From Clostridia bacterium (GTDB lineage: Bacteria; Bacillota; Clostridia; Oscillospirales; Acutalibacteraceae), in contig JAGBAK010000138.1 of the NCBI GenBank assembly GCA_017938985.1, positions 1 to 32,478 on the forward strand: a stretch of DNA of 32,478 bases. Direction: 5' to 3'. Shown here in pieces: positions 22,709-31,775 of the stretch. The notes beneath the pieces are model-generated. The model was not told where the DNA came from, made no database searches, and saw nothing but the letters and a program-made list of their open reading frames with translations. Position numbers and translations under genes: made by a program. Each line of letters starts with the position of its first letter. Positions within the stretch are counted from its first letter, which is position 1.

Positions 22709-25129
22709 ATGAAAGAACTACATATGATCTGCAATGCACATCTTGACCCTGTTTGGCTTTGGCAGAAGCCGGAGGGCATTGCAGAAGCTATTTCAACGTT
22801 CAGGGTAGCCGCTGATTTCTGCGAAGAATTTGACGGTTTTGTATTCAACCATAATGAAGCTGTTCTTTATGAGTGGGTTGAGGAAAACGAACCCGAGCTT
22901 TTTGAACGCATTCAGCGGCTTGTCAAAGAGGGCAAGTGGCGCATTATGGGCGGATGGTATCTTCAGCCCGACTGCGTTATGCCCTGCGGTGAATCTTTTA
23001 TCCGTCAGATAGAAACGGGCATAAAATACTTTACCGAAAAGTTCGGCGTCAGACCGCTTACCGCGATAAACTTTGACCCGTTCGGTCACACAAGGGGACT
23101 TGTGCAGATAATGAAAAAATGCGGCTATCAGTCCTATGTCTTTATGCGTCCGTCAGGCTTTGACTGCGAGCACGATTTTATCTGGAAAGGCTTTGACGGC
23201 AGTGAAATTCTTGCTCATAAAATGAATCAGGGATATAACTCGGGAAAGGGTAAAATCGCCGCAAAGCTTGAACGTGCGTTTGAACGTGAATACGGTGACG
23301 ACGGCATAAATATGATGTTCTGGGGTATCGGCAATCACGGCGGCGGTCCGTCAAGAGAAGATTTGCTGACCGTAGCTGATTATATGAAAGCGAATCCCGA
23401 GAAAGGTATTACCCATTCCTGGTGTGAAAAATATTTTGACCGCATAGATAAATCAAAGCTGGAAACTGTTGAAGAGTCGATTAACTACACAATGGTTGGC
23501 TGCTATACAACCATGGTCCGCATCAAGCAGGCTCACAGACGCCTTGAAAATGATTTGGCTGTCTGCGAAAAAATGCTTGCTTTAAGCGGTGCTTCGTATG
23601 ATAAGCAGGAGCTTGAAAAAGCGATTAAAGCACTGCTTTTCTGCGAGTTCCACGATATTCTTCCGGGCACAAGCATTAAGGCGGCGGAAGACGATTGCCT
23701 GCGTCTTTTTGCTTACGGCAGTGAAATAGCCGAGAAATATAAAACAAAGGCATTCTTCAAGCTTTGCGAGGGTCAGCCCAAAGCAAAAGAGGGCGAAATT
23801 CCCGTTCTCGTTTTCAACCCGCATCCCTATAGAATCATTCAGGACGTTGAGGTTGAATTCCAGCTTCAGGACCAGAACTGGAACGAAAACGAGGTTACCG
23901 TTGTAAAGGTACGTGACAGCAAAGGTGATTACCTGCCGTCGCAAAATGAAAAAGAAGCCTGCACGTTCAGCCTTGACTGGCGCAAAAGAGTTTGCTTCAG
24001 GGCAGAGCTTGAGCCTATGAGTATCAACCGATTTGACTGCGAGCTTCACGTTGAAAACTATCCAAAGCGTAAAATCGAACCCTGCACCGAAACCGACGAG
24101 CATTTCACTTTTGATAACGGAAAAATGCAGGTGCTTATCAGTAAAAAGACAGGTCTTATTGATAAATACTGCGTTGACGGCGTTGACAGACTTAACCCCG
24201 AAAGCGCAAAGATAACGGTTTATAGAGATAACGAAGACCCGTGGGGTATGCGCACCGATAATTTCAGCGATAGAATCGGTGAGTTTACCCTTTTGAGTGC
24301 AGAAAAAGCAAATGCCTTCAACGGTTATCCCGAAGAAACGCTCGACAACGTGAGAGTTATTGAAAATGGTGAGGTGCGCCTTAAGATTCAGGCGATTTTC
24401 GGCTATGCTGATTCTTTTGCTGTTGTGACGTATACTCTGCCCAAAAACGGAAATCACGTTGACGTTAAAATCAGAATGCTTTCAAATAACAGCAGCAGAT
24501 TCTATAAGCTTTCGTTTGACACAACGCTTAATAATCCCGAGTTTTTTGGTCAGACAGCTTTTGGCACAGAGCGGCTGCGCACCGAGGGCAAAGAAGCGGT
24601 TTATCAGAAATGGTGTGGTGTTTTTGAAAACGAAAATTCTCTTGCAGTTATCAATAAAGGCACTTACGGCGGCAGTGTTGACGGCAATATGCTCAATATT
24701 TCTCTTTTGAGAACACCCGTCAATTCTGCTCACCCCATTGCGGACAGACCTCTTGCGGACAGTGATCGCTCACACGACAGAATTGATATCGGCGAGCGTG
24801 ATTTTGAATTCAGAATAACCGCTGACACGTCGTGTATTGATATGCAGGCAGAAACGTTCAATCAGCCTGTAATTGCGCTTTCGTTCTTTCCGTCGGGAGC
24901 GAAAGAAAAACGAGAAACTGCGGTTGAAATCAGCAACCCTGACGTCATTCTTTCAAGATTCTGCAATGATACAGACGGCTTAAAAATCCGCCTTTATAAC
25001 TCGGCGGATAAACAGACTGAAAGCAATTTCAGAATTGAAAATAATGTGTTCTCAATTCAGTTCGGAGAGTTTGAGATTAAGACCTTCAGCTACTCAAACG
25101 GCAAACTCTCCGAAACAGATATGATTTAA
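22709..25129 (+). CDS. Alpha-mannosidase, GH38 family
   Basis: An 806-residue cytoplasmic glycosidase that hydrolyses alpha-linked mannose. GH38 hallmarks: the zinc ligands H11 and D13 in CNAHLDPVWLWQ, then GGWYLQPDCVMPCGESFIRQ, and the nucleophile D123 in INFDPFGHTRG. The motif FCEFHDILPGTS (the GH38 central H-D-x-x-x-G) follows. The C-terminal beta-rich half is the usual receptor-like and sandwich domains. I chose ATG 22709 since GCGGGTG lies 6 bases upstream; the GTG at 22700 sits inside that site. No signal peptide, so it cleaves imported mannosides. It is transcribed alone and ends at a strong terminator. I see no transporter beside it. Confidence 0.92.
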   Translation: MKELHMICNAHLDPVWLWQKPEGIAEAISTFRVAADFCEEFDGFVFNHNEAVLYEWVEENEPELFERIQRLVKEGKWRIMGGWYLQPDCVMPCGESFIRQIETGIKYFTEKFGVRPLTAINFDPFGHTRGLVQIMKKCGYQSYVFMRPSGFDCEHDFIWKGFDGSEILAHKMNQGYNSGKGKIAAKLERAFEREYGDDGINMMFWGIGNHGGGPSREDLLTVADYMKANPEKGITHSWCEKYFDRIDKSKLETVEESINYTMVGCYTTMVRIKQAHRRLENDLAVCEKMLALSGASYDKQELEKAIKALLFCEFHDILPGTSIKAAEDDCLRLFAYGSEIAEKYKTKAFFKLCEGQPKAKEGEIPVLVFNPHPYRIIQDVEVEFQLQDQNWNENEVTVVKVRDSKGDYLPSQNEKEACTFSLDWRKRVCFRAELEPMSINRFDCELHVENYPKRKIEPCTETDEHFTFDNGKMQVLISKKTGLIDKYCVDGVDRLNPESAKITVYRDNEDPWGMRTDNFSDRIGEFTLLSAEKANAFNGYPEETLDNVRVIENGEVRLKIQAIFGYADSFAVVTYTLPKNGNHVDVKIRMLSNNSSRFYKLSFDTTLNNPEFFGQTAFGTERLRTEGKEAVYQKWCGVFENENSLAVINKGTYGGSVDGNMLNISLLRTPVNSAHPIADRPLADSDRSHDRIDIGERDFEFRITADTSCIDMQAETFNQPVIALSFFPSGAKEKRETAVEISNPDVILSRFCNDTDGLKIRLYNSADKQTESNFRIENNVFSIQFGEFEIKTFSYSNGKLSETDMI

Positions 25130-25160
25130 AAAAAGCCGCAGCATTTCTGCTGCGGCTCTT
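25130..25160. terminator. Bidirectional terminator between mannosidase and fucO
   Basis: AGCCGCAGCA (25134-25143) pairs with TGCTGCGGCT (25148-25157), 10 bp with a 4-base loop. The minus strand has a long T-run after the stem; the plus strand has CTTGCTTTTT. Confidence 0.88.
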
Positions 25161-25171
25161 GCTTTTTATAA

Positions 25172-26320
25172 TCAGATAAGTGAATTGTAAAGAGCAGTGA
25201 TTTCTTCAACGCTTGTATCTCTGGGGTTACCGGGACGGCAAGCGTCGTCAAATGCGCTCAGTGCAAGGAAGGGGATATCCTCAGCTTTAACGATTTCCTT
25301 GAGGTCGGCAGGAATGCCAACGTCAATTGAAAGCTGCTTAACGGCATCAATAGCTGCCTTGCGTGCATCTTCAATGCTCATTGCGTCTGTGCCTTCAACG
25401 CCCATAGCCTTTGCAATGTCTCTGTACTTATCACCTGTTGCAGGTGCATTGTATTCCATAACTGTGGGAAGAATGATAGCGTTTGCAACGCCGTGAGGTG
25501 TGTCATAAAGTGCACCGAGGGGGTGAGCCATTGAGTGAACAATGCCGAGACCAACGTTTGAGAAGCCCATACCTGCGACATACTGACCGAGAGCCATACC
25601 TTCTCTGCCTTCGTCAGTGTTGGCAACAGCGCCTCTGAGGCTCTTTGCAATGATTTCGATAGCCTTGATGTGGAACATATCGCTCATTTCCCAAGCGCCC
25701 TTGGTGATGTAGCCTTCGATTGCGTGTGTAAGAGCGTCCATACCTGTAGCAGCGGTAAGACCTGCAGGCATTGTTGACATCATATCGGGGTCAACAACGG
25801 CAACAACAGGGATATCGTGAACGTCAACGCAAACCATCTTTCTGTTATTCTGTGCGTCTGTGATAACGTAGTTGATTGTAACTTCTGCAGCAGTGCCTGC
25901 TGTTGTGGGAACAGCGATGATGGGAACGCACTTGTTCTTTGTGGGAGCAACACCCTCAAGTGAACGAACGTCAGCAAATTCGGGGTTAGCGATGATGATA
26001 CCTACTGCCTTTGCAGTGTCCATTGATGAACCGCCGCCGATAGCGATGATGCAGTCTGCGCCGCTTGCCTTGAAGCTTTCAACGCCTGCCTGAACGTTTT
26101 CGATTGTGGGGTTAGCCTGGATTGTGCTGAAAACGTCATAAGGGATTTCGGCACCCTTGAGAATGTTAAGAACCTTGTCAGCAACGCCGAATTTAATGAG
26201 GTCGGGGTCGCAGCAAACAAGAGCCTTTGTGAAGTTTCTTGCCTTGAATTCGTCAGCAATAGCGGCGATAGCGCCCTTGCCGTGGTATGATGTTTCGTTG
26301 AGTACAAATCTGTTAGCCAT
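25172..26320 (-). CDS. fucO: Lactaldehyde reductase (propanediol oxidoreductase)
   Basis: A 382-residue iron-dependent alcohol dehydrogenase, the same length as E. coli FucO and very similar in blocks such as NPEFADVRSLEGV, PTTAGTAAEVTINYVITD, ALTHAIEGYITKGAW and ALGQYVAGMGFSNVGLG. It reduces L-lactaldehyde, the aldolase product of rhamnose or fucose breakdown, to 1,2-propanediol with NADH. Iron ligands are D195, H199, H262 and H276, and GGGSSMD (95-101) binds the cofactor. It is the last gene of rhaA-rhaD-fucO with a 65-base gap that holds a palindromic repeat. GGAGG stands ahead of the ATG. It gives this anaerobe a redox sink. Confidence 0.93.
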   Translation of the reverse strand: MANRFVLNETSYHGKGAIAAIADEFKARNFTKALVCCDPDLIKFGVADKVLNILKGAEIPYDVFSTIQANPTIENVQAGVESFKASGADCIIAIGGGSSMDTAKAVGIIIANPEFADVRSLEGVAPTKNKCVPIIAVPTTAGTAAEVTINYVITDAQNNRKMVCVDVHDIPVVAVVDPDMMSTMPAGLTAATGMDALTHAIEGYITKGAWEMSDMFHIKAIEIIAKSLRGAVANTDEGREGMALGQYVAGMGFSNVGLGIVHSMAHPLGALYDTPHGVANAIILPTVMEYNAPATGDKYRDIAKAMGVEGTDAMSIEDARKAAIDAVKQLSIDVGIPADLKEIVKAEDIPFLALSAFDDACRPGNPRDTSVEEITALYNSLI

Positions 26321-26344
26321 TGTTAAATCCTCCGTTATAGATTA

Positions 26345-26375
26345 GTTATGGGTAGGGGCGGATATTATCCGCCCG
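26345..26375. repeat. Palindromic intergenic repeat, copy 1
   Basis: GTAGG then GGGCGGATA (26356-26364), one base, and TATCCGCCC (26366-26374), a 9-bp perfect palindrome, in the gap between rhaD and fucO. The core sequence TAGGGGCGGATA recurs at 30844-30873. There is no T-run, so it is not an ordinary terminator. It may be a short dispersed element (REP/MITE-like). Confidence 0.7.
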
Positions 26376-26385
26376 TATGTTTTGA

Positions 26386-27207
26386 TTAAAGATTAAGGAA
26401 ATCTCTTCTGTAAACGTCAAGAAGATTGAAAGCCTTTGCAATTTCAACAAGGTCGGGGTCGGTGATTGTGTTTACTCTGGGCAGGTGAGCAGTCATCATA
26501 TAAAGCTGAGCAGCCTTTTCAACTGTTTCAATAAGACCGAAAGCTTCATCAAGGTCCTTGCCGCAGCCGTAGATACCGTGCTGACCCCAGACAACAAGAC
26601 GGAATTCCTTCATTTTTTCAGCGGTTGCAATGCCGATTTCGTTGGTGCCGCAAACCATCCAGGGAAGAATGCCGATACCGTCGGGGAAAACAACCATACA
26701 CTCGGTGCACATTTCCCAGAGTGAATGTGTGAATTTCTTTTCGCTCAGCTCATGAACGTAAGTCATTGCAAGTGTGTTTGTGGGGTGGCTGTGCATAATA
26801 ACTCTGTTTTCGGGATTTTTTGAGAGTCTTGAAATGTGGCTCATAAGGTGAGCGGGAAGCTCTGATGTGGGTCTGCCGCCGTCGCTGTAGCCCCAGAGAA
26901 GCTCTGCGGTTGTGCCGTTTTCTGCAATCTTGATGATGCCGAGGTTGTTTTCGGGGTCATCTTCAATGTTTTTGAAATATTTGCCTGTGCCTGTGACGAT
27001 GAAGATTTTGCCAACGAGAACGCTTGCGTCAAAGCCCATTTCGATTGTTCTGATGGGAGCATTGATGTCAAGATATTCTGCAACCTCGTCGTTTTCAAGC
27101 ATCATACTGATGTTGCCGCCGTTTCTTTCGTCCCAGCCCATGCGGTACATATTTGCCGTTGTTTTCATCATACCCTTAACGAAGGGTGCATCCATAATGT
27201 TTTTCAT
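26386..27207 (-). CDS. rhaD: Rhamnulose-1-phosphate aldolase
   Basis: A 273-residue zinc class II aldolase that splits L-rhamnulose 1-phosphate into dihydroxyacetone phosphate and L-lactaldehyde; E. coli RhaD has 274 residues. Zinc ligands are H139 and H141 in IMHSHPTN and H210 in WGQHGIYG; the catalytic Glu is E116 in TSELPAH. Other conserved blocks are GWDERNGGNIS, FIVTGTGKYFKN and VVFPDGIGILPWMV. Its ATG overlaps the rhaA stop by 4 bases. Its lactaldehyde product is the substrate of FucO encoded next. Confidence 0.95.
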   Translation of the reverse strand: MKNIMDAPFVKGMMKTTANMYRMGWDERNGGNISMMLENDEVAEYLDINAPIRTIEMGFDASVLVGKIFIVTGTGKYFKNIEDDPENNLGIIKIAENGTTAELLWGYSDGGRPTSELPAHLMSHISRLSKNPENRVIMHSHPTNTLAMTYVHELSEKKFTHSLWEMCTECMVVFPDGIGILPWMVCGTNEIGIATAEKMKEFRLVVWGQHGIYGCGKDLDEAFGLIETVEKAAQLYMMTAHLPRVNTITDPDLVEIAKAFNLLDVYRRDFLNL

Positions 27208-28442
27208 TTTCTGTTCACCAAAACCTTTTCTTCATATTCTTTGATTATATTCAGATAATCGGGTTCAACCTTTTGTCTGTTAAGATATTCTGCCCATATA
27301 TCGCCGAAGGGCAGGGTTTTTGCTTCTTCGCTGAGCACCATAAGCTCTGTGAAATTCGAAGCATCCTGAAGCTCTTTCATTTTTGCGTCAGGCTGAAGCA
27401 TTGCAAAAAGCAGAGCCTTCTGAACGTTGCGAACGCCCGTTACCCAGGCGCTGATGCGGTTGATTGAAGCATCAAAATAGTCAGTTGCAATAAACACTCT
27501 GTCAATTGCATCATTGCGGACGATTTCTTTTGCGATTTCCTTTGTTTCGTCGTCAAAAAGAACAACGTGGTCGCTGTCCCAACGGACGCCTCTTGTGACG
27601 TGAAGAGCGATTTTTTCGTTGAATGCAAGCATAGCCGAAATCTTGTCGGAAACAAGCTCCGTAGGATGATAGTGACCGTTATCCATAAGCGGAACAATGC
27701 CTGCTTTTGTTGAATAGCTGAGGCAGAATTCAGCCGAGCCGACTGTGTAGCTTTCAAGACCGATGCCGAAAACCTTTGACTCAAGGGTGATGAATACTTT
27801 TGATTTGTCATAGGGAGTTGCGAGAATTTCGTCAAGTGATTTCTTGAAGCGGAGTCTGGGGGAAAGGCGGTCGGCAGGAATATCCTTGTAGCCGTCGGGA
27901 ATCCATATGTTCATAACACAGGGATAGCCCGTTTCTTTTGCAAAGTAATCGGAAAGCTCAACGCAGCGCTTGCCGTGTTCAACCCAGAATTTGCGTACTT
28001 CTTCATCGGGTGAAGAAAGTGTCAGACCGTCTTTAACCATAGCGTGTGAGAAGAACGTGGGATTAAAGTCGATGCCGATGTTTCTTGCCTTTGCAAACTC
28101 AACCCATTTTGCAAAATGTTCAGGTTTAAGAGCATCTCTGTCAGCTCTGTTGCCGTCAAAGATTGCGTAACTTGCGTGCAGATTAAGCTTAACTTTGCCG
28201 GGAATAAGGCTGAAGGCTTTGTCGATATCCGCCATAAGCTCATCGGGCGTTCTTGCTTTGCCGGGATAGTTGCCCGTTGTCTGAATGCCGCCCGAAAGAG
28301 CATCGTCGCTGTCAAAGCCGCCTACGTCGTCGCCCTGCCAGCAGTGAACCGAAACGGTTACCTGAGCAAGGTCGGCGAGAGCTTTTTCAGCGTCAATGCC
28401 GTGTTTTGCATATATCTCTTTTGCACTTTCAAATCTGTTCAT
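27204..28442 (-). CDS. rhaA: L-rhamnose isomerase
   Basis: A 412-residue isomerase converting L-rhamnose to L-rhamnulose; E. coli RhaA has 419. Diagnostic blocks are VSVHCWQGDDVGGFD, HASYAIFDGNRADRD, GIDFNPTFFSHAMVKDGLTL, NIWIPDGYKDIPADR, LESKVFGIGLESYTVGS, LMDNGHYHPTE and RWDSDHV, which hold the metal-binding Glu, Asp and His residues. It is the promoter-proximal gene of rhaA-rhaD-fucO, with GGAGG 6-7 bases before the ATG. There is no rhamnulokinase gene (rhaB) in the operon, so phosphorylation must be encoded elsewhere. No AraC-type regulator is adjacent. Confidence 0.96.
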   Translation of the reverse strand: MNRFESAKEIYAKHGIDAEKALADLAQVTVSVHCWQGDDVGGFDSDDALSGGIQTTGNYPGKARTPDELMADIDKAFSLIPGKVKLNLHASYAIFDGNRADRDALKPEHFAKWVEFAKARNIGIDFNPTFFSHAMVKDGLTLSSPDEEVRKFWVEHGKRCVELSDYFAKETGYPCVMNIWIPDGYKDIPADRLSPRLRFKKSLDEILATPYDKSKVFITLESKVFGIGLESYTVGSAEFCLSYSTKAGIVPLMDNGHYHPTELVSDKISAMLAFNEKIALHVTRGVRWDSDHVVLFDDETKEIAKEIVRNDAIDRVFIATDYFDASINRISAWVTGVRNVQKALLFAMLQPDAKMKELQDASNFTELMVLSEEAKTLPFGDIWAEYLNRQKVEPDYLNIIKEYEEKVLVNRK

Positions 28443-28473
28443 AACAAACCTCCGTGAGATTTCTAACCAATTA

Positions 28474-28502
28474 ATTATAACTTTTTATATTTTATTAGTC
28501 AA
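28474..28502 (-). promoter_or_regulatory. Promoter of the rhamnose operon
   Basis: Minus-strand TTGACT (28497-28502), a 17-base spacer and TATAAT (28474-28479), 31 bases before the rhaA ATG. A strong promoter for a sugar operon suggests control by repression; I see no clear operator. Confidence 0.78.
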
Positions 28503-28602
28503 GATATGTTGCGGTTGTTTCATAATTTTTTACAAAATAAACTCGGCTCTTTTAACGTTTCTCGGTAGTTTGACAGAATATTTTTGCGAGGCTCAAAAAA
28601 AC

Positions 28603-28631
28603 TTGATTTTATGGTTTAATGGATATATACT
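28603..28631 (+). promoter_or_regulatory. Promoter of glnN
   Basis: TTGATT (28603-28608), a 17-base spacer and TATACT (28626-28631), 39 bases ahead of the ATG. AAGGAGAG precedes the start. The 100 bases between this and the rhamnose promoter hold nothing else I can name. Confidence 0.7.
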
Positions 28632-28670
28632 TAACCTGTTAATTTATTTCTTCTGTAAGGAGAGAATACG

Positions 28671-30761
28671 ATGAGAAGTGTTCCCGATTATTTCGGCTGT
28701 ATGGTGTTTGACGACAAAACAATGAAATCACGCCTGCCCAAAGAAACATATAAGGCAATGAAAAAGGCTATTCAGGATAACAAACGCCTTGACCTGAGTG
28801 TTGCCAACGTTGTTGCAAACGCAATGAAGGACTGGGCAATTGAGAAGGGTGCAACCCACTATACCCATTGGTTCCAGCCGATGACGGGTATCACCGCCGA
28901 AAAGCACGACAGCTTTATTTCACCCTGTGAGGGCGGCAACATCATAATGGAATTTTCGGGCAAGGAGCTTGTTAAAGGCGAATCCGACGCTTCGTCTTTC
29001 CCTTCAGGCGGTCTGCGTGCAACCTTTGAAGCCAGAGGTTATACCGCATGGGACCCCACGTCATATGCTTTTATTAAAGAGGGCGTACTTTATATTCCTA
29101 CCGCTTTCTGCTCCTACGGCGGCGAAGCGCTTGATAAAAAGACACCTCTTCTGCGTTCAATGGAAGCTATCAGTAAGCAGACTGTCAGAATAATGAAGCT
29201 TTTCGGTCAGGATATGACGGCTGTCAAAACAACCGTCGGACCGGAGCAGGAATACTTCCTTGTTGATAAAGAGGTTTATGACAAGAGAAAAGACCTGCGT
29301 TATACAGGCAGAACACTTTTCGGCGCAAGACCTCCCAAGGGTCAGGAAATGGATGACCATTATTTCGGCAACATCAAACCCAGAGTTGCTGCTTATATGA
29401 AAGACCTTGACGAAGAACTCTGGCAGCTTGGCATTCTTGCAAAAACAGAGCATAACGAGGGCGCACCAGCGCAGCACGAGCTTGCTCCCATTTTCACAAC
29501 AACAAACATCGCTGCAGACCATAACCAGCTCACAATGGAAATTATGCAGAAGGTTGCAAGAAAACACGGCCTTGTGTGCCTTCTTCACGAAAAACCGTTT
29601 AAGGGCGTTAACGGCAGCGGTAAACATAACAACTGGTCAATTCAGACCAACACGGGCGTCAACCTTCTTGAACCCGGCGAAACACCTTATGAAAATGCAC
29701 AGTTTTTGCTTTTCCTTTGTGCGGTAATCAAAGCGGTTGATAATTATCAGGATTTGCTTCGCATTTCTGTTGCAAGCGCCGGTAACGACCACCGTCTCGG
29801 TGCACATGAAGCACCGCCCGCCGTTGTTTCAATGTTCCTTGGTGACGAGCTTAACGATATCCTTGAAGCGATTGAGAACGATACCGCATACGATGCAAAA
29901 GAAGCCGTTCAGATGAAGGTCGGCGTTCACGTTCTGCCCAGATTCCCCAAGGATACAACTGACAGAAACAGAACATCTCCTTTTGCTTTCACAGGCAACA
30001 AATTTGAATTCAGAATGCTCGGCTCGGCAAGCTCAATTTCGAGCGCAAACATCGCTCTTAACACTGCTGTTGCAGAGTCGCTCAAATCATATGCGGACAG
30101 GCTTGAAAACGTTGATAACTTTGAAGAAGCGCTTCATGCACTTATCAAGAAAACAATCAAAGACCATAAGCGCATCATCTTTAACGGCAACGGTTACGAC
30201 GATGAATGGATAAAGGAAGCGGAGAAGAGGGGACTTTCCAATCTCAGAACAACTCCTGACTGTCTGCCTGCACTTATCAGCGAAAAGAGCGTTGAGCTTT
30301 TCGGCAACCACAAGGTTTTCACAAGAGAAGAACTTGAAGCAAGATATGAAATTTATCTTGAAAACTACTGCAAGACACTCAACATCGAAGCTCTGACAAT
30401 GATTGATATGGTAAATAAAGATATCCTGCCTGCAATCAGCCGTTATATCGGTGCGTTGAGCGAAACCGCTGTTGCACGTAAGAGTGCTTTCGCCTCTGTT
30501 GACTGCAGCTATGAAGAAAAAACAGTTGCAAAGCTTTCTGCTTTGAGCTCATCCGTTTTTGAAAAGATTGCAGCTTTTGAAGAAAAGCTTGACAGCGTTA
30601 ATGCCTGCAGCGATAAGCTTGCAGTTGCAAATATGTATAAGGATATAATTATTCCTGCAATGGATGATATCAGAACCGACGTTGACGTAGCGGAATCAAT
30701 TACCTGCGCAGAATACTGGCCTTATCCCTCATACGGTGACCTTCTTTTCAGTGTTCAATAA
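28671..30761 (+). CDS. glnN: Glutamine synthetase type III
   Basis: A 696-residue GSIII, which makes glutamine from glutamate, ammonia and ATP. GSIII is a dodecamer of about 700 residues per chain, common in Bacteroides and anaerobic Firmicutes. Recognised blocks: [20 protein letters not shown] (N-terminal), [32 protein letters not shown] (metal-binding Glu), [35 protein letters not shown], and [15 protein letters not shown]. Such NEGxxxQHE and [12 protein letters not shown] motifs are specific to GSIII. Likely the main ammonium-assimilation enzyme; no regulator is encoded beside it. Confidence 0.96.
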   Translation: MRSVPDYFGCMVFDDKTMKSRLPKETYKAMKKAIQDNKRLDLSVANVVANAMKDWAIEKGATHYTHWFQPMTGITAEKHDSFISPCEGGNIIMEFSGKELVKGESDASSFPSGGLRATFEARGYTAWDPTSYAFIKEGVLYIPTAFCSYGGEALDKKTPLLRSMEAISKQTVRIMKLFGQDMTAVKTTVGPEQEYFLVDKEVYDKRKDLRYTGRTLFGARPPKGQEMDDHYFGNIKPRVAAYMKDLDEELWQLGILAKTEHNEGAPAQHELAPIFTTTNIAADHNQLTMEIMQKVARKHGLVCLLHEKPFKGVNGSGKHNNWSIQTNTGVNLLEPGETPYENAQFLLFLCAVIKAVDNYQDLLRISVASAGNDHRLGAHEAPPAVVSMFLGDELNDILEAIENDTAYDAKEAVQMKVGVHVLPRFPKDTTDRNRTSPFAFTGNKFEFRMLGSASSISSANIALNTAVAESLKSYADRLENVDNFEEALHALIKKTIKDHKRIIFNGNGYDDEWIKEAEKRGLSNLRTTPDCLPALISEKSVELFGNHKVFTREELEARYEIYLENYCKTLNIEALTMIDMVNKDILPAISRYIGALSETAVARKSAFASVDCSYEEKTVAKLSALSSSVFEKIAAFEEKLDSVNACSDKLAVANMYKDIIIPAMDDIRTDVDVAESITCAEYWPYPSYGDLLFSVQ

Positions 30762-30768
30762 ACAATAA

Positions 30769-30803
30769 ATCCCGAAGCCAAAACGGTTTCGGGATATTTT
30801 TTA
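30769..30803 (+). terminator. Terminator of glnN
   Basis: ATCCCGAAGCC (30769-30779) pairs with GGTTTCGGGAT (30785-30795), one G-U pair, then ATTTTTT. It sits 7 bases after the stop. Confidence 0.9.
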
Positions 30804-30843
30804 TTATAAAACATATATATAAATATACTCGTTTATCTTAATT

Positions 30844-30873
30844 GTTATGGTAGGGGCGGATACTATCCGTCCG
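30844..30873. repeat. Palindromic intergenic repeat, copy 2
   Basis: GGGCGGATA (30854-30862), one base and TATCCGTCC (30864-30872) with one G-T pair. It matches the copy at 26345-26375 over about 25 bases, and lies between the glnN terminator and uppP. The changed base in the right arm keeps pairing as G-U. Confidence 0.68.
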
Positions 30874-30916
30874 AATATTCAGTATGCCAATTGTAGTATA
30901 TGTTTTGAGGTGCGGT

Positions 30917-31744
30917 ATGGGGTTTGATCTGATTGAATTTGTCAAAGTAATGCTTATCGGTATAATTGAGGGTATAACAGAGTGGCTGCCCGTGAGCAGC
31001 ACGGGGCATATGCTTTTATTTGATGCCTTTGTTCCTTTGCATATGACTGAAGAATTCAAAGAGATGTTTTTTGTTGTTATTCAGCTTGGCGCAATTCTTG
31101 CGGTTGTTGCAATGTTTTGGGAAAAGATGTTTCCGTTTTCACTACAAAACAAAAAAATATCAGTTGATAACGGCATAATAAGAATGTGGTGTCGGGTAGC
31201 TGCGGCTTGCATACCGTCTGCTGTTCTTGGCTTTTTGCTTGATGACTGGCTCGAAACACATTTCGGCTCGCCTCTGACAATAGCAGCAATGCTTATTCTT
31301 TACGGTTTGGCGTTCATATTTGTTGAGCGCAGAAACCGCAATCAGCCGCCGAAGATTTTTACTCTTTCAGGTATAGATATCAAAACCGCCTTGATAATAG
31401 GTCTTTTTCAGGTGCTTTCAATGATACCCGGCACGTCACGCTCGGGCGCAACGATTATCGGAGCACTTTTGCTGGGTGTTTCACGCACGGCTGCGGCGGA
31501 ATTTACGTTTTTTCTTGCCGTGCCGACAATGCTCGGCGCAAGTGCGCTTAAAATACTGAAATTCGGTTCAGGATTTTCGCAGTCAGAGTTTATTACGCTG
31601 ATAATCGGTATGGCAGTTGCATTTGCAGTTTCAATGCTCACAGTAAAATTCCTTATGGATTACGTGCGCAAACACGATTTCAAAGCGTTCGGAGTATACA
31701 GAATTGTTCTTGGTATTGCAGTGATTCTGATATGTTGCATATAA
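30917..31744 (+). CDS. uppP: Undecaprenyl-diphosphatase
   Basis: A 275-residue polytopic membrane enzyme (E. coli UppP/BacA has 273). It removes a phosphate from undecaprenyl pyrophosphate so that the lipid carrier for peptidoglycan and other envelope glycans can be reused. The two signature regions are EGITEWLPVSSTGHM (about 18-32) and IPGTSRSGATII, which together form the active site. I chose the ATG at 30917 (MGFDLIEF) because GAGG is 6 bases upstream; the earlier ATG at 30884 adds 11 residues not typical of the family. It is a single gene. Loss of activity would sensitise to bacitracin in known species. Confidence 0.95.
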   Translation: MGFDLIEFVKVMLIGIIEGITEWLPVSSTGHMLLFDAFVPLHMTEEFKEMFFVVIQLGAILAVVAMFWEKMFPFSLQNKKISVDNGIIRMWCRVAAACIPSAVLGFLLDDWLETHFGSPLTIAAMLILYGLAFIFVERRNRNQPPKIFTLSGIDIKTALIIGLFQVLSMIPGTSRSGATIIGALLLGVSRTAAAEFTFFLAVPTMLGASALKILKFGSGFSQSEFITLIIGMAVAFAVSMLTVKFLMDYVRKHDFKAFGVYRIVLGIAVILICCI

Positions 31745-31770
31745 AAAAGCCCACCGTGTTGGTGGGCTTA
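31743..31770. terminator. Bidirectional terminator
   Basis: AAGCCCACC (31747-31755) pairs with GGTGGGCTT (31761-31769), with a 5-base loop. The T-run on the minus strand is strong (TTTTTT) for the acyl-CoA synthetase gene; the plus side (AATTCTTTATT) is weaker for uppP. Confidence 0.85.
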
Positions 31771-31775
31771 ATTCT

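Noticed and set aside
23582-24457. 291-codon open frame on the minus strand
   Set aside because: It lies fully antisense to the GH38 mannosidase, which has clear motifs on both sides, and has no ribosome site or family pattern.
29157-29627. 156-codon open frame on the minus strand
   Set aside because: Antisense to the catalytic core of glutamine synthetase III.
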